From Mycobacterium sp. 3519A (GTDB lineage: Bacteria; Actinomycetota; Actinomycetes; Mycobacteriales; Mycobacteriaceae): a stretch of 64,000 nucleotides of DNA. This document shows positions 1 through 7,706 of the stretch, in pieces. The stretch spans positions 930,001 to 994,000 of the forward strand of contig NZ_OESG01000013.1 in NCBI RefSeq assembly GCF_900240945.1, in the 5' to 3' direction. The notes beneath the pieces were generated by a model that saw only the letters and a program-made list of their open reading frames with translations, ran no database searches and was not told where the DNA came from. The translations under genes and the position numbers were made by a program. Positions within the stretch are counted from its first letter, which is position 1, and each line of letters opens with the position of its first letter.

Positions 1-719
<719 letters not shown>

Positions 720-736
<17 letters not shown>

Positions 737-1256
737 GGCGGCGGATCGTCGACCGGAGCCGGGGTAGTTCGGCGCGGCCGACGAGTTCGCAGCCGTGCAA
801 CTCCGCGAGTTTGCGTGCGGCAGGCGTGAATTCGTGGTTGGTGACCACCATGGTCTTGACGCAGTCCTGCATGGGCGCTCCGGCCACCACCTCCTGGATG
901 GCACTGGTGCCCACCGGACGGGACTGCCGTTTGCACTGAATCGCAACACGATTCGGTCGCCTGCCGACGATGATGTCGACGCCCCAGTCGCCGGTGACCG
1001 ACGTCATGATCACCGGGACCCCGCAGGACCGGACCACCCGCGCCACGTAGTCCTCGAACTCCGTTCCCGACATTTCGGCGGCGACGTCGTCGCGGGTGCT
1101 GACCCCTGACAGCACTCCGCGCAGGAAGACAGGCACGGCCGCGGCGAGCGCGGGCGCGACCGCGCCGACTGCCAGGCTCCACACCGGGGACGCGCCGAGA
1201 AGGTATGCGGCGATGCCGGATACGACGCCCGCGACCGCGTACAGCTTGAGCCTCAC
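720..1256 (-). CDS. membrane-anchored restriction-endonuclease-like (Mrr/PD-(D/E)XK) protein
   Basis: 178 residues from the GTG at 1256. The first ~50 residues form two hydrophobic segments. A compact nuclease domain follows: GTEFEDYVARV helix, GDWGVDIIV and IQCKRQ, i.e. the D...QxK active-site pattern of Mrr_cat (type IV restriction endonuclease-like) domains. The upstream in-frame ATG at 1286 is less likely, because a -10-like TAGCAT sits 7 nt upstream of the GTG, the usual layout of a mycobacterial leaderless start. There is no methyltransferase or DNA-recognition domain, so a role as a classical restriction enzyme is unproven; the family includes membrane-tethered DNA-processing proteins of unknown role. 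Convergent with lat and divergent from the PAS-ANTAR gene. Confidence 0.8.
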
Positions 1257-1263
1257 GGGTGGG

Positions 1264-1269
1264 ATGCTA
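1264..1269 (-). promoter_or_regulatory. -10 element for leaderless transcription of the Mrr-like gene
   Basis: TAGCAT (TANNNT) on the minus strand ends 7 nt before the GTG at 1256. This spacing would place the transcript start on the start codon. There is no Shine-Dalgarno sequence. Confidence 0.45.
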
Positions 1270-1365
1270 GGGCCCCGCCCCGACATCAGCGATCACACCG
1301 ATGCTGCCGATATCCCCGAAACGAATACCTGATCAGCTTCGATGCCGTGACGTATTCAGCCGAGC

Positions 1366-1371
1366 TAACCT
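1366..1371 (+). promoter_or_regulatory. -10 element for leaderless transcription of the PAS-ANTAR gene
   Basis: TAACCT (TANNNT) is followed by 7 nt and then the ATG at 1379. No ribosome binding site precedes the ATG. The layout fits a leaderless mRNA. Confidence 0.45.
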
Positions 1372-1378
1372 GCACACC

Positions 1379-2059
1379 ATGACCGACGAGTTGACCGCCC
1401 TCGAGGGGCAGACACCCGTCGAGCACGCATTGGCGGGCGGCGAGCCCCAACGTGTCGGTTGGTTCCGGTTCTACTTCGCCGACGAGCGCTGGGAATGGTC
1501 GCCTCAGGTGGAGCGGATGCACGGGTATGAGCCGGGCACGGTGCAACCGACCACGAGACTGGTGCTGTCACACAAGCATCCCGACGACTACGGTCAGGTC
1601 GCCGCGACGCTGGACGAGATCCGCCGGACCGCTGGCGCGTTCTCCACCCGGCACCGCATCATCGACACCAAAGGCGAGGTCCACGACGTCGTGGTCGTCG
1701 GTGACCAAATCTTCGACGACGCCGGCGAGGTCGTCGGCACCCACGGCTTCTATGTCGACGTCAGCCCGTCGGCGACCAGCCCCCACGAGGAGCGATTCAG
1801 CGAGGCGGTGGCCGAGATCGCCGAGGCCCGCAGCGGCATCGAGCAGGCCAAGGGGATGCTGATGCTGATCTACCGGATCAACGCCGACTCGGCGTTCGAG
1901 TTGCTGAAATGGCGCTCGCAGGAGACCAACACCAAGTTGCGCGCGCTGGCGGAGCAGGTCGCCAAGGACTTCCTTGACCTGCCCTACGACGAGGTCCTGC
2001 CCGCCAGATCGGTGTACGACAGGTTGCTGCTGACCGCCCATCTGCGCGTCGAGCCGTAG
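1379..2059 (+). CDS. PAS and ANTAR domain-containing regulator
   Basis: 226 residues. Residues ~20-125 form a PAS (fold 3-like) sensor, with WEWSPQVERMHGYEPG and HPDDYGQV typical of this group. Residues ~140-200 form an ANTAR helical bundle (AEARSGIEQAKGMLMLIYRI, then AFELLKWRSQETNTKLR). ANTAR domains bind dual-hairpin RNA elements and act in antitermination; the PAS domain probably senses a small ligand or redox state. I chose the ATG at 1379 over an in-frame upstream codon at 1301 because the PAS fold starts after it and a -10 hexamer lies just upstream. It sits among SigF-associated genes. Which RNA it targets cannot be seen. Confidence 0.88.
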   Translation: MTDELTALEGQTPVEHALAGGEPQRVGWFRFYFADERWEWSPQVERMHGYEPGTVQPTTRLVLSHKHPDDYGQVAATLDEIRRTAGAFSTRHRIIDTKGEVHDVVVVGDQIFDDAGEVVGTHGFYVDVSPSATSPHEERFSEAVAEIAEARSGIEQAKGMLMLIYRINADSAFELLKWRSQETNTKLRALAEQVAKDFLDLPYDEVLPARSVYDRLLLTAHLRVEP

Positions 2060-2060
2060 A

Positions 2061-2087
2061 GGTTTATTCGTTCGCCGGACAGGGAAA
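2061..2087 (+). promoter_or_regulatory. possible SigF-type promoter upstream of the small membrane protein
   Basis: GGTTT (2061-2065), a 16-nt spacer and GGGAAA (2082-2087). The -35 and spacing match the mycobacterial SigF consensus; the -10 deviates from GGGTAT at two positions. It lies 44 nt upstream of the GTG at 2132. Confidence 0.35.
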
Positions 2088-2131
2088 TCTCCCCCCGCAT
2101 TGCACTGAACACGTCTGAGCAGGGAATTCGG

Positions 2132-2509
2132 GTGGCTGTGTATCACAATCCCAACGACTTACGGCACGACAAAGCCAACGTGCGCGATGCGGTGCGCTTC
2201 GGCTCGATCGTCGCGGTGGCCGGGCTGGCCTTTCTGGTCTTCGCGACGCTGTGGCTGAGCACCTGCCATGGCGCCACCGCCGACAGCGTGGCCTGTGGGG
2301 TGCCCCAGCGGACGTTGCTGTCAGTGGGCGCGCCGCTGATCTTCCTGGCCGGCGCGGTGTGGGCGTTCGTGCGTACTTATCAGACGTGGCGCAACCGTGA
2401 GACCTGGTGGGCGTGGCAGGGCGCGGGCTGGATCCTGTTCACGTTGATGCTCGTGGTGGTGGCGATGAGCATGCCGTCGTTGGCGGGCCCCGTCCTGTTC
2501 GGCGGCTAG
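2132..2509 (+). CDS. small membrane protein, probable homolog of Rv3289c
   Basis: 125 residues from a GTG start. Two hydrophobic segments are visible, around residues 27-45 and 62-80, and a third near 95-115, so it is probably an inner-membrane protein with three helices and a cytoplasmic N-terminus. Position between lat and usfY, and length (I recall Rv3289c as 125 residues), suggest it is the Rv3289c ortholog. No catalytic motif is visible. A SigF-like promoter candidate lies upstream, consistent with the stress-regulated neighbourhood. Function unknown. Confidence 0.75.
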   Translation: MAVYHNPNDLRHDKANVRDAVRFGSIVAVAGLAFLVFATLWLSTCHGATADSVACGVPQRTLLSVGAPLIFLAGAVWAFVRTYQTWRNRETWWAWQGAGWILFTLMLVVVAMSMPSLAGPVLFGG

Positions 2510-2519
2510 CGCGAGGATC

Positions 2520-2544
2520 GTTTGACCGCTCGCCGGCCGGGTAG
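2520..2544 (+). promoter_or_regulatory. SigF-type promoter of the flavodoxin-like gene
   Basis: GTTT at 2520-2523 (preceded by C), a 15-nt spacer and GGGTAG at 2539-2544. The ATG at 2554 follows after 9 nt, so the transcript would be leaderless or nearly so. The match to GTTT-N15-17-GGGTA is full. Confidence 0.6.
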
Positions 2545-2553
2545 CCCTGGCGC

Positions 2554-3180
2554 ATGCCCGAAACCTCTTCAGGACCGTTGCGCGCTGTCGCGCTCGTGTG
2601 CAGTCTGAAACCGAGCCCTGCCCCGTCGAGCAGCGCCCTGATGGCCGAACACGTGTGCCAGGGGTTGCGGGAAGCCGGGGTGAAGACCGAATCGCTGCGG
2701 ATGGTCGACTACGCGATCCACCCGGGTGTGGAGGCTGATATGGGCGATGGCGACGAATGGCCCAAGATCCGCCAAAGCATCCTGGACTCCGACATTCTCG
2801 TGCTCGCCACGCCGATCTGGGTCGGCCACCCGTGCAGCATCGCGCAGCGGGTCCTCGAACGCCTCGACGCCGAGTTGTCGAATACGGACGACGCCGGGCG
2901 GCCGGTCATGGTGGGCAAAGTCGCGATCGTCGCGGTGGTGGGCAACGAGGACGGGGCGCACAAGGTCATCGCCGACATGTTCCAGGGCCTCAACGACATC
3001 GGCTTCTCCATTCCCTCGCAGGCCGGAACGTACTGGACCGGCGAGGCGATGCAGTCGAAGAACTACGACGACCTCGACCAAGTCCCCGAACCCGTCGCCA
3101 AGACCACGGCGTCGGCCGCCCGCAACGCCGCCCATCTCGCCGCGGTGCTGCGCCGCGAGCAGTATCCGCCGAACACGTGA
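2554..3180 (+). CDS. NADPH-dependent FMN reductase / flavodoxin-fold protein
   Basis: 208 residues. The N-terminus (AVALVCSLKPSPAPSSSALM) is a flavodoxin-like phosphate-binding loop. LVLATPIWVGHPCSIAQRVLERLD matches the flavin-contact segment of NADPH-dependent FMN reductases and flavodoxin-like quinone reductases, and VAIVAVVGNEDGAHKV is the third strand-loop. It probably binds FMN and reduces a quinone, nitro- or azo-type acceptor in the cytoplasm; the substrate is not predictable. A good SigF-type promoter 9 nt upstream of the ATG suggests induction in general stress or stationary phase. usfY follows 76 nt downstream. Confidence 0.82.
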   Translation: MPETSSGPLRAVALVCSLKPSPAPSSSALMAEHVCQGLREAGVKTESLRMVDYAIHPGVEADMGDGDEWPKIRQSILDSDILVLATPIWVGHPCSIAQRVLERLDAELSNTDDAGRPVMVGKVAIVAVVGNEDGAHKVIADMFQGLNDIGFSIPSQAGTYWTGEAMQSKNYDDLDQVPEPVAKTTASAARNAAHLAAVLRREQYPPNT

Positions 3181-3256
3181 CTGCGCCGCCGGGGAGTCCT
3201 ACCGTTGAAATCAGCCCAGTTTCGGCGGGTGTAGGTATGCCGAGAGAGGAGTACCG

Positions 3257-3565
3257 ATGAAGGGCCCGAAGGATCCTGTCGACCACGCGCGGACGACGCG
3301 GCCGCACGCAGGCGAGTCGATGAAGGACAACAAAATCATGCCGGGGCTGATCGTGATCGGCGTCGCCCTTGTGCTTTTCGTTTCCGCACTGGCCGCGCAC
3401 GCCTCGGCGCATCACAACGTCGGGATCAGCCTCGGGATCACGTCCCTTGTGCTGTTCCTCATTGGAGGAGGCTGGCTGCTCGTCGAGCATCTGCGGGTTC
3501 GGCGCATCGAAGAGCGTTGGTACGCAGAGCATCCCGATGCCCACCGGCAACGCCCGAGTAGTTGA
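3257..3565 (+). CDS. usfY: UsfY family protein
   Basis: 102 residues. The N-terminal block DPVDHARTTRPHAGESMKD and the C-terminal ERWYAEHPDAHRQR match what I remember of mycobacterial UsfY, a small two-helix membrane protein upstream of usfX-sigF in M. tuberculosis. Hydrophobic segments lie at about residues 30-48 and 53-72. A good ribosome binding site (AGAGGAG) precedes the ATG. In M. tuberculosis it neighbours rsbW-sigF directly; here a glycan cluster of over 13 kb and other genes lie between them. Function unknown; it is linked to SigF by context. A perfect palindromic terminator follows its stop codon. Confidence 0.82.
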   Translation: MKGPKDPVDHARTTRPHAGESMKDNKIMPGLIVIGVALVLFVSALAAHASAHHNVGISLGITSLVLFLIGGGWLLVEHLRVRRIEERWYAEHPDAHRQRPSS

Positions 3566-3570
3566 GACGC

Positions 3571-3602
3571 AAAGAGGCCCAGCCGATCGGCTGGGCCTCT
3601 TT
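3571..3602. terminator. bidirectional intrinsic terminator between usfY and csbD
   Basis: A perfect 32-nt palindrome with 16-nt arms (AAAGAGGCCCAGCCGA and its complement). It gives A-tract and T-tract flanks on both strands and lies exactly between two convergent stop codons. Confidence 0.9.
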
Positions 3603-3615
3603 GTCATGTCAGCGC

Positions 3616-3855
3616 TCAGCGCTGCTCGGATTCCTGACGCCGCTCGGCGGCATGTGCGCCAGCGCGAGCGGATTCCGCTTCGGCTTCCTTCTTGGCGGCG
3701 TCCTTCTGGGCGTCGGCCTTGTCCTGCTGGGCCTTGCCCTCGCGGGTCAGATCGTCACGGCCCGTGACGGTGCCGACCGCTTCCTTCGCCTTGCCCTTGA
3801 CGTCTTCGACGGCGCCCTTGATGCCTTCTTCCGGGCCACTGTTCTTCTCGGTCAT
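3616..3855 (-). CDS. CsbD family stress-response protein
   Basis: 79 residues, highly charged, without a membrane segment. The CsbD signature appears as IKGAVEDVKGKAKEAVGTVTGRDDL, with a typical lysine/alanine/glutamate-rich C-terminal extension (AAKKEAEAESARAGA) likely to be helical. CsbD proteins are abundant small stress proteins under sigma-B/SigF-type control; their biochemical role is unclear. The ribosome binding site GGAAGG lies 6 nt before the ATG. A SigF-like promoter candidate lies 80-105 nt upstream. Convergent with usfY across a shared terminator. Confidence 0.85.
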   Translation of the reverse strand: MTEKNSGPEEGIKGAVEDVKGKAKEAVGTVTGRDDLTREGKAQQDKADAQKDAAKKEAEAESARAGAHAAERRQESEQR

Positions 3856-3933
3856 GCTTACCCTTCCGCAGTTGACTTGGATCGGGGGGCCCTGAGGGCC
3901 GACAAGAGGAATCTCCCCTCGCTGCGGGGTGGC

Positions 3934-3959
3934 ATTCCCGTGGCCCGGAATGGCTAAAC
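3934..3959 (-). promoter_or_regulatory. possible SigF-type promoter of csbD
   Basis: Minus strand: GTTT (3959-3956), a 16-nt spacer, GGGAAT (3939-3934). There is one mismatch to GGGTAT. It overlaps the stop codon of the upstream gene and lies 78 nt before the csbD ATG. Confidence 0.4.
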
Positions 3960-4292
3960 GCCCCCGTCGCGCAGCACGGGCGAATACCGGGTGAAACCGG
4001 GGCGCAATCTGACCAGGTCAGAGCCGATACGGGCGACGTCGTCCCAGGCGGCGACGAAGGTGCCGCGATGCCGCCACCGCATCAGTGCGGCGATCATCAC
4101 AGGGGCATTGGCCGCGGAACGCTCGTAGCCGAGAAACGACGATCTCGTGCGGGGGCTGATCACCAGGCCGAGAACCCGCGGCGTCGCCGGATCGAGCGCC
4201 TCTGAGGTCGTCAATCGGACGTCGACCACCGTGCCCACCGGATGGTTCCCGGCATCGACGACGCGCAACCCCAGCACCTCACTCAGCAGCAT
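3954..4292 (-). CDS. PRC-barrel domain protein
   Basis: 112 residues from the ATG at 4292. The start MLLSEVLGLRVVDAGNHPVGTV followed by DVRLT and RVLGLVISPRTRSSFLGYER is a PRC-barrel beta fold, seen in ribosome-maturation and photosynthetic-reaction-centre H proteins and in many small actinobacterial proteins. The C-terminal part (FVAAWDDVARIGSDLVRLRPGF) repeats the barrel-like ending. Its start overlaps the preceding gene by 14 nt and it is the last gene of the transporter operon. It may be a regulatory or accessory subunit of the NRAMP-type transporter; that is inference from linkage only. Confidence 0.75.
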   Translation of the reverse strand: MLLSEVLGLRVVDAGNHPVGTVVDVRLTTSEALDPATPRVLGLVISPRTRSSFLGYERSAANAPVMIAALMRWRHRGTFVAAWDDVARIGSDLVRLRPGFTRYSPVLRDGGV

Positions 4293-4674
4293 GTCTGCCT
4301 CCCGGGATGTGCTTGATGATCCGATCGCACAGCCACCTCTCCATCCAGCCGCTGTCGAGGGCCACATCAGTGGGTTTCAGCGTCACCACCACTGACACCG
4401 AGGCGACCAGATCCCACGGGATGGCCTGCAGGCGGGACCGAGGGGGCATGCCGCCGAAGATCCGGGTCGCCACGACGTGACCGGACAGCAGCGAGGTGAC
4501 CTGCGGGGCGTCGCTGCCTTCCGCGATGTCCTTGTCGAACTCCACTCCCGACAGTTCGAGGTCGTCGACGATGCCCGCAGGATCGCCGGCGTCGTCGAGC
4601 AGTTGGCGGTCAAGCAGATGCAAGCGAGCGTCGAGCACTCGGCCACGGTGTGACTGGATGGGAAGCTCGCTCAT
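4279..4674 (-). CDS. PRC-barrel-like accessory protein paired with the NRAMP-type transporter
   Basis: 131 residues from the ATG at 4674, which overlaps the transporter stop codon in an ATGA arrangement. RVLDARLHLLDRQLLDDAG and GIVDDLELSG have the strand pattern of a PRC-barrel; the C-terminal half (WDLVASVSVVVTLKPTD, ERWLCDRIIKHIPGG) is not recognised. There is no signal peptide or transmembrane segment. The tight coupling implies co-production with the transporter and with the second PRC-barrel protein. A long same-frame extension upstream of 4674 runs through the transporter gene and is not coding. Confidence 0.7.
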   Translation of the reverse strand: MSELPIQSHRGRVLDARLHLLDRQLLDDAGDPAGIVDDLELSGVEFDKDIAEGSDAPQVTSLLSGHVVATRIFGGMPPRSRLQAIPWDLVASVSVVVTLKPTDVALDSGWMERWLCDRIIKHIPGGRHAAE

Positions 4675-5900
4675 TGACCGGCTCCTGTCACGATCATCAG
4701 CGGGATCGCGGCCAGCGACGCCGCCAAGATGATCACCAGATACACGGAGGCGAAGACGTTCGTCACCCTCCCGTTGGTGTCCGCCCCCATGTACTGGGAA
4801 TCGTTGGCCACGATCAGGATTGGCAGATACGTCAGCGGCAACGCGATGGCAGAGAACACGACCGAATACTCGGTGACCATGATCGGGTCGACGCCGGTGT
4901 AGAGCACTGCGGCGCCGACGACGATCGTCACGATCATCACCACGTGAAACCGCGCGGCCTGTGCCGGCCGCCGGAACTTTCCCCACGGCCAACCAAGGAA
5001 TTGGGCCAGGATGTAGCCGCCGGACAACGCGGTTTCCAGCGCGGCGCCGAACGTCGCGGCGACGATCCCGACGATCGCGAAGGCCAGGAACAGCTTTCCG
5101 CCCGCGGCCACGACCGGCATCACCGTCTCCGACAGTGTCGTGACTTCGATCTGGTTGGGCAGCAACACGAGTGTCGCGCATGCGGCGATCGCGATCGACA
5201 ACATCCCGCCGAGCGGGAAGCCGACCAACACGTTGAGCCGCGATGTCCCGAGATCCTTCTTGGTCCAATGCTCCTCCACCGCTCCTGAGGAGAAGAAGAA
5301 CACCTCGTACGGTGTCATCGCGGCACCGAACAGTGCGACCGCGAAATACCAGTAGGTCGCCGCCGACTCCTTCTCCGGTATGACCGGCGACGTGACCTGA
5401 TGCGCGAGGTCGCCCCAATTCGGCTGCAGCGCAAACACACTGACCGCGAAGATGATGAGGAACAGCCCGAGCAGCCCGGTCACGTTCTCCATGATGGAGA
5501 ACTTGACGCGCCACACCACCACCCACACTCCGAACGCCGCGACCGGGATCCACATCGTCGGTCCGACGTCGGTGGCCAGTTGCAGTGCCAATGCGACGCC
5601 GCCGATCTCGGCGGTCAGCGTCATCAGGTTGATGAAGAACGACGCGGACAGGTTCGCCGCCGCGGCGCGTGGGCCGAGGCGCTCGCGGATGATCTCGAAT
5701 GTCGCTCTGCCGCTGACGGCGGCGACTCGTCCGGCCATGTTGGCGTACAGACAGATGCCGACCACGCCGACGATGACCACCCAGACCAGCGCCATGCCGA
5801 ATCGCGAACCGACGACGGTGTTGGTCACCAGATCGCCGATGTCGACGAATCCGCCGATGGCGGTGAGGATTCCCAGAGCGACTGAGAAGAGCTTCTTCAT
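4671..5900 (-). CDS. divergent NRAMP-family divalent metal transporter
   Basis: 409 residues with about 11 hydrophobic segments, consistent with the NRAMP (LeuT) fold. The first helix has GGFVDIGDLVTNT where canonical NRAMP proteins have DPGN, and the sixth-helix region has AAMTPYEVFFFSSG in place of the canonical MPH motif. The metal-site aspartate may be kept (D20) but the asparagine, and the methionine-histidine context, are changed. Canonical MntH imports Mn2+ or Fe2+ with protons; relatives with altered sites transport Mg2+ or have unknown substrates, so specificity is open. It is coupled to upstream (TGATG) and downstream (ATGA) genes, in an operon led by a SigF-type promoter at 6586-6612. 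Confidence 0.8.
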   Translation of the reverse strand: MKKLFSVALGILTAIGGFVDIGDLVTNTVVGSRFGMALVWVVIVGVVGICLYANMAGRVAAVSGRATFEIIRERLGPRAAAANLSASFFINLMTLTAEIGGVALALQLATDVGPTMWIPVAAFGVWVVVWRVKFSIMENVTGLLGLFLIIFAVSVFALQPNWGDLAHQVTSPVIPEKESAATYWYFAVALFGAAMTPYEVFFFSSGAVEEHWTKKDLGTSRLNVLVGFPLGGMLSIAIAACATLVLLPNQIEVTTLSETVMPVVAAGGKLFLAFAIVGIVAATFGAALETALSGGYILAQFLGWPWGKFRRPAQAARFHVVMIVTIVVGAAVLYTGVDPIMVTEYSVVFSAIALPLTYLPILIVANDSQYMGADTNGRVTNVFASVYLVIILAASLAAIPLMIVTGAGQ

Positions 5901-6364
5901 CAGTGGTACGCGCTCTCGAGAGCGTCGGCCGCCGCGCGCAGGTCGTCACGCGCCTGCTGGGCGGGCGGCACTTTGGTGACGTCACGAATCGTCGCGCCGG
6001 CCGCGTTCAGTTGCGCGATGATGTCGGTCATCGATTGGGTCAGCATGCGCTGGCGGTCGACGTCGATCCGATCCTGCGCCCGCAATTCGGCAATTCCCTT
6101 GTAGGCCTTGACCACCTCGTCGCGCGCATCGGTGAGCGCAACGCTGGTGAATTGGGTGGTGGACCGCCGCTGCAGCCACATATCCAGAGCCAGCGCACCG
6201 CTGCGGGCCGCGCCGGTGGACTCCTCCATGGACTGAGCCAGTTGACCCGGCATACCGTCGCGGTTGGCCGGACAGCGGGTCAACAGCAGGCCGAGGGCGA
6301 CGAAGAATGCCGCCAGGAGAACTCCGGCCCGCCAGCGGCGCGGGCGTCCACTCTGTTGTGCCAC
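5900..6364 (-). CDS. membrane-anchored protein of unknown function
   Basis: 154 residues from a GTG at 6364, preceded by CGGGAG. One transmembrane segment near residues 12-32 (AGVLLAAFFVALGLLLT) follows a basic N-terminus; the rest is extracytoplasmic and helical, with MTQSMTDIIAQLNAAGATI and QARDDLRAAADALESAY suggesting a coiled bundle. A cysteine just after the hydrophobic stretch (LLTRC) resembles a lipobox but is not canonical. The stop codon overlaps the transporter start. No family recognised. Operon position suggests a partner of the transporter. Confidence 0.65.
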   Translation of the reverse strand: MAQQSGRPRRWRAGVLLAAFFVALGLLLTRCPANRDGMPGQLAQSMEESTGAARSGALALDMWLQRRSTTQFTSVALTDARDEVVKAYKGIAELRAQDRIDVDRQRMLTQSMTDIIAQLNAAGATIRDVTKVPPAQQARDDLRAAADALESAYH

Positions 6365-6375
6365 GGCGACTCCCG

Positions 6376-6576
6376 TCAGCCCACGTCGTCGTCCTCGGGG
6401 TCGATCTCGACGATCTCGAGCTGTTCCTGCCAGTCGGCGGGTGCCGTCTCGAGCGGCGGAGTGTCCGGCGGTTCGGCGGAGGCCTCTTCGTCGAGCGCAG
6501 GCTCTCTCGCAGGCCGCGTTTGCTCGACGGCGTCGGCGACAGGCACGTCGTCGGGAAGGTGTTCGCTGTCTGGCAT
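6376..6576 (-). CDS. small acidic protein, first gene of a SigF-type operon
   Basis: 66 residues, strongly acidic (many D/E, ending EIDPEDDDVG) and rich in proline. The start DVPVADAVEQTRPA resembles short conserved mycobacterial hypothetical proteins. It has no hydrophobic segment. The ATG at 6576 lies 9 nt after a SigF-type -10, so the mRNA is probably leaderless. The next gene starts 11 nt after its stop codon. Function unknown. Confidence 0.6.
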   Translation of the reverse strand: MPDSEHLPDDVPVADAVEQTRPAREPALDEEASAEPPDTPPLETAPADWQEQLEIVEIDPEDDDVG

Positions 6577-6585
6577 GTCGATCGG

Positions 6586-6612
6586 ATACCCCCTCTGATC
6601 TTGCCGAAAACC
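6586..6612 (-). promoter_or_regulatory. SigF-type promoter of the transporter operon
   Basis: Minus strand: GGTTT (6612-6608), a 16-nt spacer, GGGTAT (6591-6586). It matches the mycobacterial SigF consensus exactly. The ATG at 6576 follows 9 nt after the -10. Confidence 0.75.
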
Positions 6613-6684
6613 GGGCCGCGGGCTGCCTACCGGTCCGGTTTACGAACGTAGGGTAGTCACTTCGCGAAGAGTCGATGACTCGAC

Positions 6685-6710
6685 CTTTACCGCAGAATGG
6701 CTTCGGGTAA
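6685..6710 (+). promoter_or_regulatory. candidate SigF-type promoter at the head of the heptose glycan cluster
   Basis: CTTT (6685-6688), a 16-nt spacer and GGGTAA (6705-6710), then 9 nt to the ATG at 6720. The -35 has one mismatch to GTTT. The 9-nt spacing from -10 to start is the same as in the two clearest SigF-type promoters of this window. It is back to back with the promoter at 6586-6612. Confidence 0.45.
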
Positions 6711-6719
6711 GCGGTTCGC

Positions 6720-7706
6720 ATGTCGGGACCGCAAGCCACTCGTTCGGTGTTGGTGTGGCATGTGCATGGGTCCTGGACGGAGGCGTTCGTCGCGGGCAGG
6801 CATCGTTGTGTACTTCCCGTGAACGAGAATCGGGACGCATACGGACGCGGTCTGTGTGGTAGGAAATGGCCTCGCGCCGAGGAGATTTCGTCGTGCCAAC
6901 TGCGCGCTGAAGAGATCGACATGGTGATCTTGCAGCGGCCCGATGAGATCGAGTTGGCGACACGCTGGTTGGGCCGCAGACCAGGTGTCGACATCCCGGC
7001 GGTCTACGTCGAGCACAACGCGCCTCGGCCCTTCGCCGTCGACAGCGTGCACCCGCTGGCTGGGCGCGACGACATCCCGCTGATCCATGTGACCGACTTC
7101 AACCGATTGATGTGGGACAACGGCAAGGCGCCCACCAAAGTGATCAACCATGGCATCGCCGATCCCGGATTTCTGTATACCGGCGAGATTGCGGCCGCGG
7201 CCACCATGATCAACGAGCCGCGCAGGCGCTGGCGCACCGTCGGCGCTGATTTGCTGGACGAATTGTCGCGACACGCGCGGATCGATGTGTGGGGCATCGG
7301 CAGCGAGGCGATGTCCACGCCGCCCCGACTCTGCGGAAAAGGTGATGTACAGGCGCCGCGACTACTGCACCAGGTGGCGCGGCGGCGGGTGTATCTGCAC
7401 ACCGCTCGGTGGACCTCACTCGGGCTTTCGCTCATCGAGGCGATGTTTCTGGGCATGCCGGTGGTGGCGGTCGCGTCCACCATGACACCGCTGGTGGTGC
7501 CGCAGGAGGCGGGCGTGGTCAGCGCTGACGTCGCGACGCTGGCACATGCGCTGGAGGGTTTCGTGACCGACGCCTCCGCCGCCTCCGCGGCGGGCAAGGC
7601 CGCCCGCGACTTCGCCACCACCCATTTCGCGCTCGACCGGTTCCTCGCCGAATGGGACGACGTCATCCAGACCACATGTGGACAGCGCTCGAAGGAAGGG
7701 TCCTGA
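6720..7706 (+). CDS. glycosyltransferase, GT4-like
   Basis: 328 residues with a GT-B architecture. The C-terminal half carries the acceptor/nucleotide-site pattern of family 4: RRVYLHTARWTSLGLSLIEAMFLGMPVVAVA (EX7E-like, E in LIEAMFLG). The N-terminal part (VLVWHVHGSWTEAFVAGRHR, DIPAVYVEHNAPRPF) is a Rossmann-like acceptor domain. There is no signal peptide. It is the first gene of the glycan cluster; its stop overlaps the next gene in TGATG. Donor and acceptor are not predictable; neighbours suggest ADP-heptose, UDP-xylose or UDP-glucuronate. Confidence 0.82.
   Translation: MSGPQATRSVLVWHVHGSWTEAFVAGRHRCVLPVNENRDAYGRGLCGRKWPRAEEISSCQLRAEEIDMVILQRPDEIELATRWLGRRPGVDIPAVYVEHNAPRPFAVDSVHPLAGRDDIPLIHVTDFNRLMWDNGKAPTKVINHGIADPGFLYTGEIAAAATMINEPRRRWRTVGADLLDELSRHARIDVWGIGSEAMSTPPRLCGKGDVQAPRLLHQVARRRVYLHTARWTSLGLSLIEAMFLGMPVVAVASTMTPLVVPQEAGVVSADVATLAHALEGFVTDASAASAAGKAARDFATTHFALDRFLAEWDDVIQTTCGQRSKEGS

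Noticed and set aside
3204..3238. SigF-type promoter before usfY
   Set aside because: GTTG, GGGTGT and AGGTAT occur, but the spacings (19 nt or more) and sequences do not fit the consensus.
4675..5985. Long open frame on the minus strand in frame with the PRC-barrel-like gene
   Set aside because: It runs through the transporter gene in another frame, has arginine-rich low-complexity composition and the real protein starts at the coupled ATG at 4674.
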